Below, in pieces: positions 49,976 to 58,978 of a DNA stretch of 64,000 nt (within the stretch, counting starts at the first letter, position 1; every line of letters starts with the position of its first letter). Both the position numbers and the translations under genes were made by a program. The notes under the pieces are model-generated. The model worked only from the letters and a program-made list of their open reading frames with translations. It did not search any database and was not told the DNA's origin. Source of the DNA: Microbacterium sp. ProA8. Its GTDB lineage: Bacteria; Actinomycetota; Actinomycetes; Actinomycetales; Microbacteriaceae. The stretch is from contig NZ_CP157000.1 in NCBI RefSeq assembly GCF_039905635.1, positions 3,100,001 to 3,164,000 of the forward strand, read 5' to 3'.

Positions 49976-51588
49976 CCGTACGCCGGCACCTCGAGCTCCA
50001 CGGCTCCGCGCTCGTCGAGCGGGATGCGGTCCGAGCCCAGCAGATCCACGAGCCGGGTGCCCTCCGGCTCATCCTTCAGGGCGAAGGTGGTCGCTGCCGG
50101 CACGTCGCTGAAGTTGTGGATCGCGATCATCCGCCCGACGTCGGCCCGGAGGGAGTGCACCAGCAGCGCGTCGACGGGCTGTTCCAGCACCTCGAACGCC
50201 CCCCATCCGAGCTCGGGAGAGATCCGGTACCGCGAGATCAGATCGCGGAAGAAGTGCAGCAGGGACTCCCGGTCCTCGATCTGATCCGCGGCGTTGACGT
50301 GCTGCGGCGCATAGCCGTCGCCGGGCGGCCGGGCGATCAGCCGCGACGGCGCGGCCTGCGAGAACCCGCCGTTCTTCTCCGCGGTCCACTGCATCGGCGT
50401 GCGCACGGCGCTGCGCCCCGGGATGTCGATGTTCTCCCCCATGCCGAGCTCCTCGCCGTAGAAGAGCACCGGTGTGCCCGGCAGCGTGAACATGAGGCTG
50501 TAGGCCATGCGGATGCGCCGCGGGTCGCCGAGCATCGGGGGCAGCCGGCGGGTGATGCCGCGGCCGAACACGCGCTGCCGCTCGTCCGGCGCGAACGCGT
50601 CGAACACCTCCTCCCGCTCGACGTCGGTCAGCTTGTCGAGCGTCAGCTCGTCGTGGTTGCGCAGGAAGTTCGCCCACTGCACGTCGTCGGGAAGCTGCGG
50701 TCGTGAGGTCAATGCCGTGATGAGCGGCGCCGGATCCTGCCGCGCGAGCGACAGGTAGAACGCCTGCATGCCGACGAAGTCGAACTGCATCGACAGCTCG
50801 CTGGCGTCGCCCCCGCCGAAGTAGGCGACCTGCTGATCGTACGGCAGGTTCACCTCCCCCAGCAGGATCGCCTCGCTCGAGCGGCGCTGCAGGAAGCGCC
50901 GGAAGTCGCGCAGCAACTCGTGCGGGTCGGGGATCTCGGCCCCCGGCGGCATCTCGAGGAAGAATGGCACGGCATCGACCCGGAAGCCCGATACCCCGAG
51001 CTGCAACCAGAAGCCGATCACGCGGGCGAGCTCATCGCGCACCGCGGGATTCGCGATGTTGAGGTCGGGCTGGTGCTCGTAGAAGCTGTGCTGGTACCAC
51101 TGCCCGGAGGCATCGTCCTTGGTCCAGATGCCGTCGGCCTCGCCGGGGAAGACCGTGTTCTTCTGCCCCTTGGGCGGTGGATCGTCGCGCCAGATGTAGA
51201 ACTCGCGATATTGCGAGTTGACACTGCGCTTCGCCTTGAGGAACCACGGATGCCGGTCGGACGTGTGGTTGACGACCAGGTCCACGATCACCCGCATGCC
51301 GCGGTCGTGGGCGGTGCGGATGACCTCCACGAAGTCGCCGTGACTGCCCAGCCGGGGATCCACGCCGTAGAAGTCGGTGATGTCGTACCCGTCGTCGCGA
51401 TCGGGCGTCGGATAGAACGGCATCAGCCACAGGCACGTCACCCCCAGCTGTGCGAGGTAGTCGATCCGCTGCGCGAGACCCTGCAGGTCGCCTGTGCCGT
51501 CGCCGTCGGAGTCGAGGTAGGTCTCGACGTCGAGGCAGTAGATGATGGCGCTCTTCCACCAGAGGTCGCTCGTGTCGGTGATCTTCAT
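49927..51588 (-). CDS. GH13 enzyme of the trehalose synthase type
   Basis: 553 aa. The four GH13 regions are complete: DLVVNHTSD (103-111), GFRVDAVPF with nucleophile Asp205, LLGEVNLPY with acid/base Glu245, and FLRNHDEL with Asp313. Start MKITDTSDLWWKSAIIYCLDVETYLDSDGDGTGDLQG is very like trehalose synthases (maltose alpha-D-glucosyltransferase), which interconvert maltose and trehalose, and related GH13_16/36 enzymes. Cytoplasmic. No maltokinase or GlgE gene is adjacent, so its partner pathway is not visible. A 9-bp GGATGCCGC hairpin lies upstream. Confidence 0.88.
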   Translation of the reverse strand: MKITDTSDLWWKSAIIYCLDVETYLDSDGDGTGDLQGLAQRIDYLAQLGVTCLWLMPFYPTPDRDDGYDITDFYGVDPRLGSHGDFVEVIRTAHDRGMRVIVDLVVNHTSDRHPWFLKAKRSVNSQYREFYIWRDDPPPKGQKNTVFPGEADGIWTKDDASGQWYQHSFYEHQPDLNIANPAVRDELARVIGFWLQLGVSGFRVDAVPFFLEMPPGAEIPDPHELLRDFRRFLQRRSSEAILLGEVNLPYDQQVAYFGGGDASELSMQFDFVGMQAFYLSLARQDPAPLITALTSRPQLPDDVQWANFLRNHDELTLDKLTDVEREEVFDAFAPDERQRVFGRGITRRLPPMLGDPRRIRMAYSLMFTLPGTPVLFYGEELGMGENIDIPGRSAVRTPMQWTAEKNGGFSQAAPSRLIARPPGDGYAPQHVNAADQIEDRESLLHFFRDLISRYRISPELGWGAFEVLEQPVDALLVHSLRADVGRMIAIHNFSDVPAATTFALKDEPEGTRLVDLLGSDRIPLDERGAVELEVPAYGYRWLRVSRPGDGRVS

Positions 51589-51610
51589 CGCTTCCCCCTC
51601 GGGCGGGGCA

Positions 51611-51633
51611 GGATGCCGCATGTCGCGGCATCC
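51611..51633 (-). repeat. Inverted repeat built from GGATGCC arms upstream of the GH13 gene
   Basis: GGATGCCGC, loop ATGTC, GCGGCATCC, a perfect 9-bp stem 22 bases before the GH13 ATG on the minus strand. Possibly part of a 5' untranslated region. Confidence 0.5.
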
Positions 51634-51752
51634 GGGAGCGCGTGAGAGTCCGTGGAATCCATGCCGCGAGTCTGCCGGGTGGCCCGCCTCCCCGGCAGGC
51701 CCTTGAGATCCCCCGCGGTGTTGGATACAGGCGCGGGCGGATCCCGCGCGGC

Positions 51753-51758
51753 TAGAGT
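51753..51758 (+). promoter_or_regulatory. Candidate -10 box of the SulP gene
   Basis: TAGAGT ends eight bases before the GTG at 51767; consistent with leaderless transcription. Confidence 0.45.
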
Positions 51759-51766
51759 CGTCACCC

Positions 51767-53269
51767 GTGTCAACCGTCGCCGAATCCGCCGATCGCTACC
51801 GCAGCGAGCCCACCGTGCTCCAGACGCTGCACCGGCCCCGCCTTCTCACCCGCGAGGTGCTCGCCGGACTCGTGGTGGCTCTCGCCCTCATCCCCGAGGC
51901 CATCGCGTTCTCGGTGGTCGCCGGCGTCGATCCGCGGGTCGGGCTCTTCTCGTCGTTCGTCCTCTCCGTCGTCATCGCGTTCACCGGCGGGCGCCCCGCG
52001 ATGATCACCGCCGCCGCCGGTGCGGTCGCGCTCGTCATCGCCCCGGTCGCACGCGAGCACGGCTCGGACTACCTCATCGTCACGATCGTGCTCGCGGGTG
52101 TCATCCAGGTGCTCTTCGCCGTGCTCGGAGTCGCGCGGCTCATGCGCTTCATCCCCCGCAGCGTGATGGTCGGGTTCGTGAACGCGCTGGCGATCCTGAT
52201 CTTCCTGTCGCAGGTGCCGCAGCTGATCGACGTGCCGTGGGCCGTGTACGTGCTGGTCGCCGTGGGCCTCGGCATCCTGTTCGTCTGGCCGCGGATCACG
52301 CGCGCCATTCCCGCACCGCTCATCGCGATCGTGCTGCTGACGGCCGCCGTCGTCGTGTTCGGGCTCTCAGCCGTGCCCAACGTCGCCGACCAGGGCGAGC
52401 TGCCGCGCAGCCTTCCCGAACTGCTCATCCCCCAGGTGCCACTGACGTGGGAGACCCTCCAGATCGTCGCGCCCTACGCCTTCGCCGCCGCGCTCGTGGG
52501 CCTCCTCGAATCGCTGATGACCGCGAAGCTCGTCGACGACATCACCGACACCCGTTCCCGCAAGACGCGCGAGGCGTGGGGCCTCGGCGTCGCGAACATC
52601 GCCTCGGCGTTCTTCGGCGGCACCGGCGGCTGCGCGATGATCGGCCAGACGATGATCAACGTGAAGACCTCGGGCGGCCGCACCCGCATCTCGACGTTCC
52701 TGGCGGGGGTGTGGGTGCTGGTCCTCGTGGTCGCCCTCGGCGACATCGTCGGCCTCATCCCGATGGCGGCGCTCGTCGCCGTGATGATCCTGGTGTCGGT
52801 CTCGACGTTCGACTGGCACAGCATCCGGCCCGCGACGCTGAAGCGGATGCCGCTGAGCGAGACGTTCGTGATGCTCGTGACGGTCGTCGCCACCGTCTGG
52901 ACCCACAACCTCGCCATCGGCGTGGTGCTGGGGGTGCTCGCCGCGATGGTGCTGTTCGCCCGCAGGGTAGCCCACTTCACCACCGTGAGCCGAACGGTCG
53001 ACGGCGATACCGCGCGGTACCGGGTCGACGGCGAGCTCTTCTTCGCATCGAGCAACGATCTGACCACGCAGTTCGAGTACGCCGCCGATCCGGCGCATGT
53101 GGTGATCGACCTGTCGCGCACGCACGTCTGGGATGCCTCGACCGTCGCCGCACTCGACGCCATCGTCACGAAGTACGAGCAGCGCGGCACCACCGTCACG
53201 CTCGAGGGCATGAGCGACGCCGCGGCGTCCTTCCACGGCCGGCTGAGCGGTGGGCTCGGCTCTGTGTGA
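51767..53269 (+). CDS. SulP-family anion transporter with STAS domain
   Basis: 500 aa. About 11 membrane segments in residues 25-400, starting LTREVLAGLVVALALIPEAIAFSVVAGVDPRVGLFSSF, the SulP signature. Residues about 400-500 are a STAS domain (VDGELFFASSNDLTTQFE; HVVIDLSRTHVWDASTVAALDAI). Carries sulfate, bicarbonate or other anions across the membrane. GTG start with no ribosome binding site; TAGAGT lies just upstream. Confidence 0.92.
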   Translation: MSTVAESADRYRSEPTVLQTLHRPRLLTREVLAGLVVALALIPEAIAFSVVAGVDPRVGLFSSFVLSVVIAFTGGRPAMITAAAGAVALVIAPVAREHGSDYLIVTIVLAGVIQVLFAVLGVARLMRFIPRSVMVGFVNALAILIFLSQVPQLIDVPWAVYVLVAVGLGILFVWPRITRAIPAPLIAIVLLTAAVVVFGLSAVPNVADQGELPRSLPELLIPQVPLTWETLQIVAPYAFAAALVGLLESLMTAKLVDDITDTRSRKTREAWGLGVANIASAFFGGTGGCAMIGQTMINVKTSGGRTRISTFLAGVWVLVLVVALGDIVGLIPMAALVAVMILVSVSTFDWHSIRPATLKRMPLSETFVMLVTVVATVWTHNLAIGVVLGVLAAMVLFARRVAHFTTVSRTVDGDTARYRVDGELFFASSNDLTTQFEYAADPAHVVIDLSRTHVWDASTVAALDAIVTKYEQRGTTVTLEGMSDAAASFHGRLSGGLGSV

Positions 53270-53331
53270 GGGGCTGGTGCCCAGAGAGCAGCCAGGACGC
53301 AAGCCCCTCCCGCCTCGCTGCGCGATCTGCC

Positions 53332-53337
53332 TACGGT
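53332..53337 (+). promoter_or_regulatory. Candidate -10 box of the EEP-family gene
   Basis: TACGGT ends five bases before the ATG at 53343. GTGAGGG also lies there, so either a very short or no leader is possible. Confidence 0.35.
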
Positions 53338-53342
53338 GAGGG

Positions 53343-54206
53343 ATGCACCGACGAGACACGACGGTCGACGCGCAGCCCGCCGTGCCTGTCGTCGGACCCG
53401 TGGAACCTCCCGCCCTGCACGTCATGACCTTCAACATCCGGCGGCGGATAAGCGGCCACTCCTGGCGCCGGGCGGACCGCTGGCGGCATCGCGCGCCCGC
53501 GGTTCGGGCCCTGCTCGAGTCGGAGCAGCCGACGATCCTCGGCATGCAGGAGGTGATGCCGGATCAGGCCGCGGCCGTGCTCGGCGCGCTGGGCACCCGC
53601 TACCGGTTCGTCGGCCGGGGTCACGGCCCGCGCGGGGCCGGGGAGGGCTGCCCGGTCTTCTTCGACGCCGACCGCCTCGAACTCCTGGACTGGGAGCAGA
53701 GCGCGCTCTCGGATCACCCGCGCGCCGCCGGCTCCCGCTCGTGGGGCAACCTCATCCCCCGCATCGTGGTGACGGCTCGCTTCCTCGACCGCCGCACGGG
53801 AGTCGCGCTCACCGCGCTCAACACGCACCTCGATCCCTTCTCCCCGCGCTCGCGCGTGCGCGCGGTCGACGTGCTCCGGGCGATGGCAGGCCGGGGTCCC
53901 AGCATCCTGACCGGTGATCTGAACGCGGGTGAGACGTCCCGCACCCTGCGCGCGCTGCTCGACGACGGCGGACTGCAGGATGCCTGGACCGCCGCGGCTC
54001 GCCGGGTGACGGCATCCGTGGGCACGTTCGCCCACTACCGGCCGCCGCGTCCCGCGCGCCCGCGGATCGACTGGATCGTCGTCACACCGGACGTGCGGGT
54101 GGAGCGGGCCGCGATCAACACCTTCCGGCACCGCGGCGTGTGGCCGTCGGACCATCTTCCGGTCCAGGCCGTCGTGAGTGTCCCGGCGCGGCAGGACGCC
54201 GCGTGA
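53343..54206 (+). CDS. Endonuclease/exonuclease/phosphatase-family protein
   Basis: 287 aa. HVMTFNIRRRI, ILGMQEVMPDQ, LNTHLDPFSPRSRVRAV, ILTGDLNAG, RIDWIVVTPDVRV and VWPSDHLPVQAVV give all the conserved Asn, Glu, His and Asp ligands of this metal-dependent fold. May hydrolyse DNA, sphingolipids or phosphoinositide-like substrates; the closest pattern is the small cytoplasmic type in actinobacteria. No signal peptide. Its stop overlaps the next start (GTGA). Confidence 0.9.
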   Translation: MHRRDTTVDAQPAVPVVGPVEPPALHVMTFNIRRRISGHSWRRADRWRHRAPAVRALLESEQPTILGMQEVMPDQAAAVLGALGTRYRFVGRGHGPRGAGEGCPVFFDADRLELLDWEQSALSDHPRAAGSRSWGNLIPRIVVTARFLDRRTGVALTALNTHLDPFSPRSRVRAVDVLRAMAGRGPSILTGDLNAGETSRTLRALLDDGGLQDAWTAAARRVTASVGTFAHYRPPRPARPRIDWIVVTPDVRVERAAINTFRHRGVWPSDHLPVQAVVSVPARQDAA

Positions 54207-54793
54207 AGGCGCGCTTCCTCAGGCCGCCGCAGGACGTGGCCGAGTGGGTGGCCGACGCGGTCCGCCTGCTCGGGCCGCTGAGCGTCGTCGCGGCCTTCGT
54301 CTGGTGGAGCCCATCGGACGCCGGGATCCTGGCGTTGACGCTGCTGGCGCTGGTCGTTCCCCGGTTCGTCGGCGTGCGCCCGGCATTCGACGTCGTCTTC
54401 TGCCTCACGGTGCTCGTCGCGGCCTGGAGCAACGTGCTCGGTTTCTACGAGACGGTGCCGGGATGGGACCTCGTCGTGCACTTCGTCTGCACGGGCGTGC
54501 TCGCCGCCACGGCCTACGTCGTGCTGGCGAGGCTGGCAGTCGTGCCGGCGCCCCTCGCACCGACGACCCGCCCCGTCACGCCGATCGTGGTGGTCACGAG
54601 TCTCGGCCTGTCGCTCAGCGCCGTCTGGGAGATGGCGGAATGGGCCGGCAAGACGCTCGTCGACCCCACGATCTTCGTGAGCTACCAGGACACGATCGGC
54701 GACATGGCGGCCGGCGGGCTGGGCGCGATCGTCGCCGGCCTGGTCGTCGCGGGGGTCAGGCTGGTGGAGCGGGAGCGAGCTCCACGAGCCTGA
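54203..54793 (+). CDS. Membrane protein of the DUF2238/YjdF type
   Basis: 196 aa with about five membrane segments. The conserved polar motifs are [31 protein letters not shown] and [19 protein letters not shown], where His, Glu and Asp residues face into the membrane. YjdF-like proteins have no known function. GTG start coupled to the EEP-family gene. The 3' end overlaps the opposing phosphoesterase gene by 38 bases. Confidence 0.77.
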   Translation: MKARFLRPPQDVAEWVADAVRLLGPLSVVAAFVWWSPSDAGILALTLLALVVPRFVGVRPAFDVVFCLTVLVAAWSNVLGFYETVPGWDLVVHFVCTGVLAATAYVVLARLAVVPAPLAPTTRPVTPIVVVTSLGLSLSAVWEMAEWAGKTLVDPTIFVSYQDTIGDMAAGGLGAIVAGLVVAGVRLVERERAPRA

Positions 54794-55268
54794 CGTCGCG
54801 CAGCTCGCCGGCGTCGACCGTGGCCGTCATCATCGTGTGCGCGGGCTGGCGGCGGCGGTCGGTCGGCGACCCGGGGTTCAGCAGCCGCAGGCCGCCGGGC
54901 GCCACGGTGTCCCACGGGATGTGGCTGTGGCCGAACACCAGCACCTCCGTGTCGGGGAACGCCGCCGCCATCCGCGGCTCGCGTCGCTGCGACGGCCCCG
55001 TCTCGTGCACCACGGCGAACCGCACGCCCTCGATCGTGCGGCGTGCCACCTCCGGCAGGCGGGCGCGCAGATCCGGGCCGTCGTTGTTGCCCCACACGCC
55101 GAGCACCTCGCTGTGGCGAGCGAGTTCGTCGAGCACGGATGCCGAGACCCAGTCGCCCGCGTGGATCACCAGGTCGGCGGCGTCGGCGGCGTCGAGTACG
55201 GCATCGGGGAGACGCCGTGCACGCCCGGGGATGTGCGTGTCGGAGATCAGCAGGAGCCGTGTCGCCAT
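54756..55268 (-). CDS. Metallophosphoesterase of the YfcE type
   Basis: 170 aa. Metal ligands in [35 protein letters not shown] and FGHSHIPWD are complete. Small cytoplasmic phosphodiesterases of this group cleave simple phosphodiesters with Mn2+. Start ATG before [11 protein letters not shown], the normal family N-terminus. Convergent with the YjdF-like gene, sharing 38 bases of coding sequence at the ends. Confidence 0.9.
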   Translation of the reverse strand: MATRLLLISDTHIPGRARRLPDAVLDAADAADLVIHAGDWVSASVLDELARHSEVLGVWGNNDGPDLRARLPEVARRTIEGVRFAVVHETGPSQRREPRMAAAFPDTEVLVFGHSHIPWDTVAPGGLRLLNPGSPTDRRRQPAHTMMTATVDAGELRDVRLVELAPAPPA

Positions 55269-55391
55269 GGACCGATTCTCGCGGGTCTGGAGAACTCGAA
55301 GCTCGCTCTCAGGTTCGCGGGACCAAAACCGGTGCGGCATCCGTTCTTCCTCTATGACGCCGCAGCCAGCGACGTCATCCGAGGAGGAATC

Positions 55392-55859
55392 GTGAGCAAC
55401 GACTACCGCAAGACTCCCGAGGCGCTCAGCCGCCTCACCGACACCCAGTACCACGTCACGCAGGAGGACGGCACCGAGCCGCCCTTCCGCAACGAGTACT
55501 GGAACAACCACGAGCCCGGCATCTACGTCGACGTCGTCTCGGGCCAGCCGCTGTTCTCATCGACCGACAAGTACGACAGTGGAACCGGATGGCCGAGCTT
55601 CACCAAGCCGATCGAGCCGGACGCCGTCGAGACCAAGAAGGACTGGAAGCTGCTCCTGCCCCGCACCGAGGTGCGGTCGTCGGGCGCCGGCAGCCATCTC
55701 GGTCACGTCTTCCCCGACGGCCCACGGCAGGCGGGCGGCCTGAGATACTGCATGAACTCGGCCGCACTGCGCTTCGTGCCCGCCTCGTCGCTCGACGACG
55801 AGGGCTACGGCGCCTACCGACACCTCTTCACCGCCCAGAACCAGGAGCACACATCATGA
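55392..55859 (+). CDS. msrB: Peptide methionine-R-sulfoxide reductase
   Basis: 155 aa. [24 protein letters not shown] and [11 protein letters not shown] (catalytic Cys120) are the MsrB core. The zinc-binding CxxC pairs of many MsrB proteins are replaced ([11 protein letters not shown]), so it is the zinc-free form, and only one cysteine is present, so thioredoxin or another thiol must recycle it directly. GTG start with GAGGAGG. Coupled to msrA by ATGA. Repairs oxidised methionine. Confidence 0.95.
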   Translation: MSNDYRKTPEALSRLTDTQYHVTQEDGTEPPFRNEYWNNHEPGIYVDVVSGQPLFSSTDKYDSGTGWPSFTKPIEPDAVETKKDWKLLLPRTEVRSSGAGSHLGHVFPDGPRQAGGLRYCMNSAALRFVPASSLDDEGYGAYRHLFTAQNQEHTS

Positions 55860-56410
55860 CCAGCGGTCCCTTCGACACCGGCGAGATCACCCGCACCCCC
55901 GGCACCGAGACGGCAGTCCTCGCCGGCGGCTGTTTCTGGGGCGTGGAGGACCTCATCCGCCGCCAGCCGGGCGTCCTCGACACCCGCGTCGGCTACACCG
56001 GCGGCGAGAACGCGCACGCGACGTACCGCAAGCACCCGGGTCACGCGGAGGCGGTGGAGATCGTCTTCGACCCCACGAAGACGACGTACCGCGACATCCT
56101 CGCGTTCTTCTTCCAGATCCACGACCCGTCGACGCTGAACCGCCAGGGCAACGACATCGGCTCGAGCTACCGCTCGGCGATCTTCCCGCTCTCCCCCGAG
56201 CAGGAGCAGGTCGCCCGCGAGACCATCGCCGACGTCGACGCGTCGGGGCTGTGGCCGGGCAACGCCGTCACCACGATCGAGCCCGCGGGCCCGTTCTGGG
56301 AGGCCGAGCCCGAGCACCAGGACTACCTGCTGCGCATCCCCAACGGCTACACGTGCCACTTCCCGCGTGCCGGCTGGGTGCTGCCCAAGCGCGCTGACGC
56401 CACCGCGTGA
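55856..56410 (+). CDS. msrA: Peptide methionine-S-sulfoxide reductase
   Basis: 184 aa. Catalytic GGCFWGVED (Cys26), [25 protein letters not shown] and [26 protein letters not shown] are typical. The usual C-terminal resolving cysteines are missing; one Cys lies in [10 protein letters not shown], so regeneration may use a single internal cysteine or an external thiol. Translation starts in the msrB stop (ATGA). A strong terminator follows. Confidence 0.95.
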   Translation: MTSGPFDTGEITRTPGTETAVLAGGCFWGVEDLIRRQPGVLDTRVGYTGGENAHATYRKHPGHAEAVEIVFDPTKTTYRDILAFFFQIHDPSTLNRQGNDIGSSYRSAIFPLSPEQEQVARETIADVDASGLWPGNAVTTIEPAGPFWEAEPEHQDYLLRIPNGYTCHFPRAGWVLPKRADATA

Positions 56411-56455
56411 CGACGGGCCTGGTCGGTGACCGGGCTCCGCAGGCACGAGACGACG

Positions 56456-56490
56456 ACGGATGCCGCGACCCGACGGGTCGCGGCATCCGT
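56456..56490 (+). terminator. Strong terminator hairpin after msrBA
   Basis: ACGGATGCCGCGACCC (56456-56471), loop GAC, then its perfect complement (56475-56490): a 16-bp stem. No T-run follows. It includes the GGATGCC/GGCATCC pair that recurs in this genome. Confidence 0.8.
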
Positions 56491-56561
56491 GTATCTGAGC
56501 CTCCCGCCGTCTCCTCATGTCAGCATCGCCACCAGTACGCGGCGCAAGGAGATGAGCGATC

Positions 56562-57530
56562 GTGGCCGAAGCAGCGCAAGCGCCCCTGCGGACGGGATGG
56601 ATCGGTGACACATCCTGGGCGACGTGGTCGGCGATCCAGCTGGCACGCATTCCGAACGCCGCCAGATCCCGAGCGGCCGAGCGTGAGCGCCGGGCCCTCC
56701 AGAAACCGCCGATCGGCCTGCTGCGCAGCGACGACGCCGACTTCCGTGCGGCGGCGCGCAAGGTCGCCGCATATGCGCCTCGACAGTTCGGCCGTCTGAA
56801 CGAGGTGCTCCTGCGCGGGCAATTCGTGCTGCGCGGCGACGACATCGCGACGCTGGACGAGCTCGTGCGCGAAGCAGTGCGGATCGCGGCGCAGGGCTTC
56901 GCCCGCCCGGGATCACCGGCTGCCGACATCGCGGCGCTCGTGGCCCGACTCGATTACGCGGAGGACTTCCTGAAGCGCCGCGAGGGCGAGCTCGCGCGGC
57001 GCAGGTACGCGCGGGGCCTGCTGGGCGGCGTCATCCTGACCTTCCTCGTTCTCGGGCTGATCGGCGGCGGCGGTGCGGCCGTCATCACGCTCTGGCGAGG
57101 GGGGCCGATTCCCACGGAACAGGCCGATGCACTGCGGGACGTGCTGGTCGCCGTGGGGGCGGGCGCCGCCGGAGCCTGCGTCAGCGTGCTCCTGCGGATG
57201 CACAAGCTGGGCGATCTCCCGATCGAGGTCGCCGCCGGAGGCGCCGCGCGCTACCGCATCTTCCTCGGGTGGTTCTTCGCTGCCGCGGTCGTGTTCCTCC
57301 TCAAGAGCGGGATCCTGGCCGCGACGGTGTTCACCATCCCCGAGGGACGGGTCGAGAGCTGGTTCTTCTGGGGTTCCGTCGGATTCCTCGCGGGCTTCAA
57401 CGAGCGGTGGGCGACCAACCTCATCTCCCGCAGTTCCCGCGACGGGTCGGAGGCGGCACCGCCGGCCGCAACCCCTCCGGTCGCGGGCTCGACCCCGGCG
57501 GCGGGCACCACCGGCGGGCGTGCGAAATAA
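56562..57530 (+). CDS. Membrane protein of unknown function
   Basis: 322 aa. The N-terminal 145 residues are soluble and helical ([25 protein letters not shown]). Three hydrophobic segments follow: [21 protein letters not shown] (about 155-175), [18 protein letters not shown] (about 190-210) and [21 protein letters not shown] (about 232-255), with a fourth weak one near [11 protein letters not shown]. The tail is Ala/Pro/Gly-rich. GTG start with AGGAG upstream. No domain recognised. Confidence 0.7.
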   Translation: MAEAAQAPLRTGWIGDTSWATWSAIQLARIPNAARSRAAERERRALQKPPIGLLRSDDADFRAAARKVAAYAPRQFGRLNEVLLRGQFVLRGDDIATLDELVREAVRIAAQGFARPGSPAADIAALVARLDYAEDFLKRREGELARRRYARGLLGGVILTFLVLGLIGGGGAAVITLWRGGPIPTEQADALRDVLVAVGAGAAGACVSVLLRMHKLGDLPIEVAAGGAARYRIFLGWFFAAAVVFLLKSGILAATVFTIPEGRVESWFFWGSVGFLAGFNERWATNLISRSSRDGSEAAPPAATPPVAGSTPAAGTTGGRAK

Positions 57531-57732
57531 GCCCCGCGGGAACGCAGATTCCTCGGCTCCGTCGATTCCGGTACCCACACGTCGGCACTGGACAGACGAG
57601 CGTGCTAACCTGGAACGCCCGATCGGGCTGTTTTGTCGACATCCTCTGCCATCAACGAGGAATGCAGAGCTTCCGACGTCCACCGCCGAGTGCGGCTTCA
57701 CTCCCATCGATTTCCGTGCCCCTCTCCTCCTC
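57531..57732. other. Upstream region of the cold-shock gene
   Basis: No gene seen. TAACCT at 57606-57611 is a likely -10 box, and a small palindrome CCCGATCGGG follows at about 57617-57626, which would sit near the start of the transcript. This gives a leader of about 470 bases before cspA, long as in other cold-shock genes. Confidence 0.4.
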
Positions 57733-58086
57733 GTGAAGGCGCACCTTCTGAAAGTTCCTTTGACCTCCGTCACTTCCACCGCAGCACCAGCACATCCCGT
57801 GCTCGCCTGGCACCAGGCCGACCCCGACGTCTTCGTCGCGACGGCCGCCGGCGAGTATGCCGGATTCGTCGCTGTCGGCTCCCACGGCTTCGAGGCACAG
57901 AGCGCCCTCGGGTCGCCGCTCGGCGTGCACTCCACGCACCCGCAGGCGTCCGCGGCGGTCGCCGCGTCGTTCGCCTCGCACACCGTCGCACCCGCGCATC
58001 ATGCGCGCCACACACGTCCACTGCGCGCTCGCGCGAGTGGCACCCGCGGCCGTTCACACGGCCCACGAAAAAGAAGGAAAGACACG
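57733..58086 (+). other. Open frame of 118 codons joined in frame to the cold-shock gene
   Basis: No stop codon separates it from cspA. Codons from [28 protein letters not shown] onward strongly favour G/C at the third position as real genes do, while the last 30 codons ([29 protein letters not shown]) are basic and less regular. Starts could be GTG at 57733 or TTG at 57760. It may be a separate small domain made as a CspA fusion of about 185 aa, or a leader frame. Confidence 0.45.
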
Positions 58087-58290
58087 ATGGCCACTGGCAC
58101 CGTGAAATGGTTCAACTCGGAGAAGGGCTACGGCTTCATCGCTCCCGACGACGGTTCGGCCGACCTGTTCGCGCACTTCAGCGCGATCACCGGCGAGGGC
58201 TTCAAGGAGCTCCGCGAGGACCAGAAGGTCGAATTCGACGCCGAGCGTGGCCCCAAGGGCATGCAGGCAGCGAACATCCGGCCGCTTTGA
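58087..58290 (+). CDS. cspA: Cold-shock protein CspA type
   Basis: 67 aa. [19 protein letters not shown] includes RNA-binding motif KGYGFI (residues 13-18) and DLFAHFSAI the second (around 26-34). Binds single-stranded nucleic acids and melts RNA structure, for example in the cold. AAGGA lies 8 bases before the ATG. It is read in the same frame as a 118-codon open frame upstream, so a longer fused product is possible. A strong terminator follows. Confidence 0.95.
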   Translation: MATGTVKWFNSEKGYGFIAPDDGSADLFAHFSAITGEGFKELREDQKVEFDAERGPKGMQAANIRPL

Positions 58291-58296
58291 TCTGTC

Positions 58297-58331
58297 GTCA
58301 GCCGGGGCCGATCTCTTCGGCCCCGGCTGAC
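58297..58331. terminator. Terminator hairpin after cspA
   Basis: GTCAGCCGGGGCCGA, loop TCTCT, TCGGCCCCGGCTGAC: a perfect 15-bp stem in the gap between convergent cspA and the GyrI-like gene; it can act in both directions. Confidence 0.8.
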
Positions 58332-58360
58332 TGCCGACAGTCATCCGGCCGCTCGACCGG

Positions 58361-58978
58361 CTACGCCGGTTCGACCGGCTGGCGCAGGATCGTCCGCAGG
58401 CGCTCCGCTGAGGTGCGCCGCGGATCCGCCAGATAGATCTCGTGGTGCAGCCCCCGCATGCGCAGGCCCGCATCGGGGATGAATCGGCGGTGCATCTCGT
58501 CGAGCACCGGGGCCTCGTCGTCGTACGAGCCGACGTGAAGCGTCTGGACGCACGTCCCCTCGCTCAGCTCCGCCATGCGCAGCTGTTCCAGAGCCGGTGA
58601 CGCAGCCTTCGCGGCCGCCGCCTCCCGCGCCCGCTCGAAGTGCGACATCTCGATCCACTCGGGGACGAGGCTCATCATCGTCCAGCTCCAGCGCGACTTG
58701 TCGCGCGCCGTCGTGAACGTGGTCATGTCTTCCGACCACCAGAGCCCCTCGAGCGGCATCACGACGTAGTCCTGACCGAGCTCGACCTTGCTCAGGAATT
58801 TCAGCTTGTACGCGACGGTGAACACCGCTCCGACCGCGGAGCCGTACTCCTCCGAGGTGTTCGGGTCTCCATGGCCGTCGATCATGACGTACCGCATCGG
58901 CGGCACGTCCATGATCTCGAACGCCCCGCGCGGTGCCGTGTAGGCGCTGATCGACTTCTTCAGGTCGACCTTCGTCAC
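58361..58978 (-). CDS. GyrI-like small-molecule-binding domain protein
   Basis: 205 aa. MDVPPMRYVMIDGHGDPN, VGAVFTVAYKLKFLSK and LHHEIYLADPRRTSAERLRTILRQPV follow the GyrI-like (SOUL-related) stand-alone type. Two half-barrels form a hydrophobic pocket that in other members binds drugs or lipophilic cations. GTG start overlaps the stop of the gnd-like gene (GTGA). Possibly senses or sequesters a xenobiotic; no DNA-binding domain is present. Confidence 0.85.
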   Translation of the reverse strand: MTKVDLKKSISAYTAPRGAFEIMDVPPMRYVMIDGHGDPNTSEEYGSAVGAVFTVAYKLKFLSKVELGQDYVVMPLEGLWWSEDMTTFTTARDKSRWSWTMMSLVPEWIEMSHFERAREAAAAKAASPALEQLRMAELSEGTCVQTLHVGSYDDEAPVLDEMHRRFIPDAGLRMRGLHHEIYLADPRRTSAERLRTILRQPVEPA

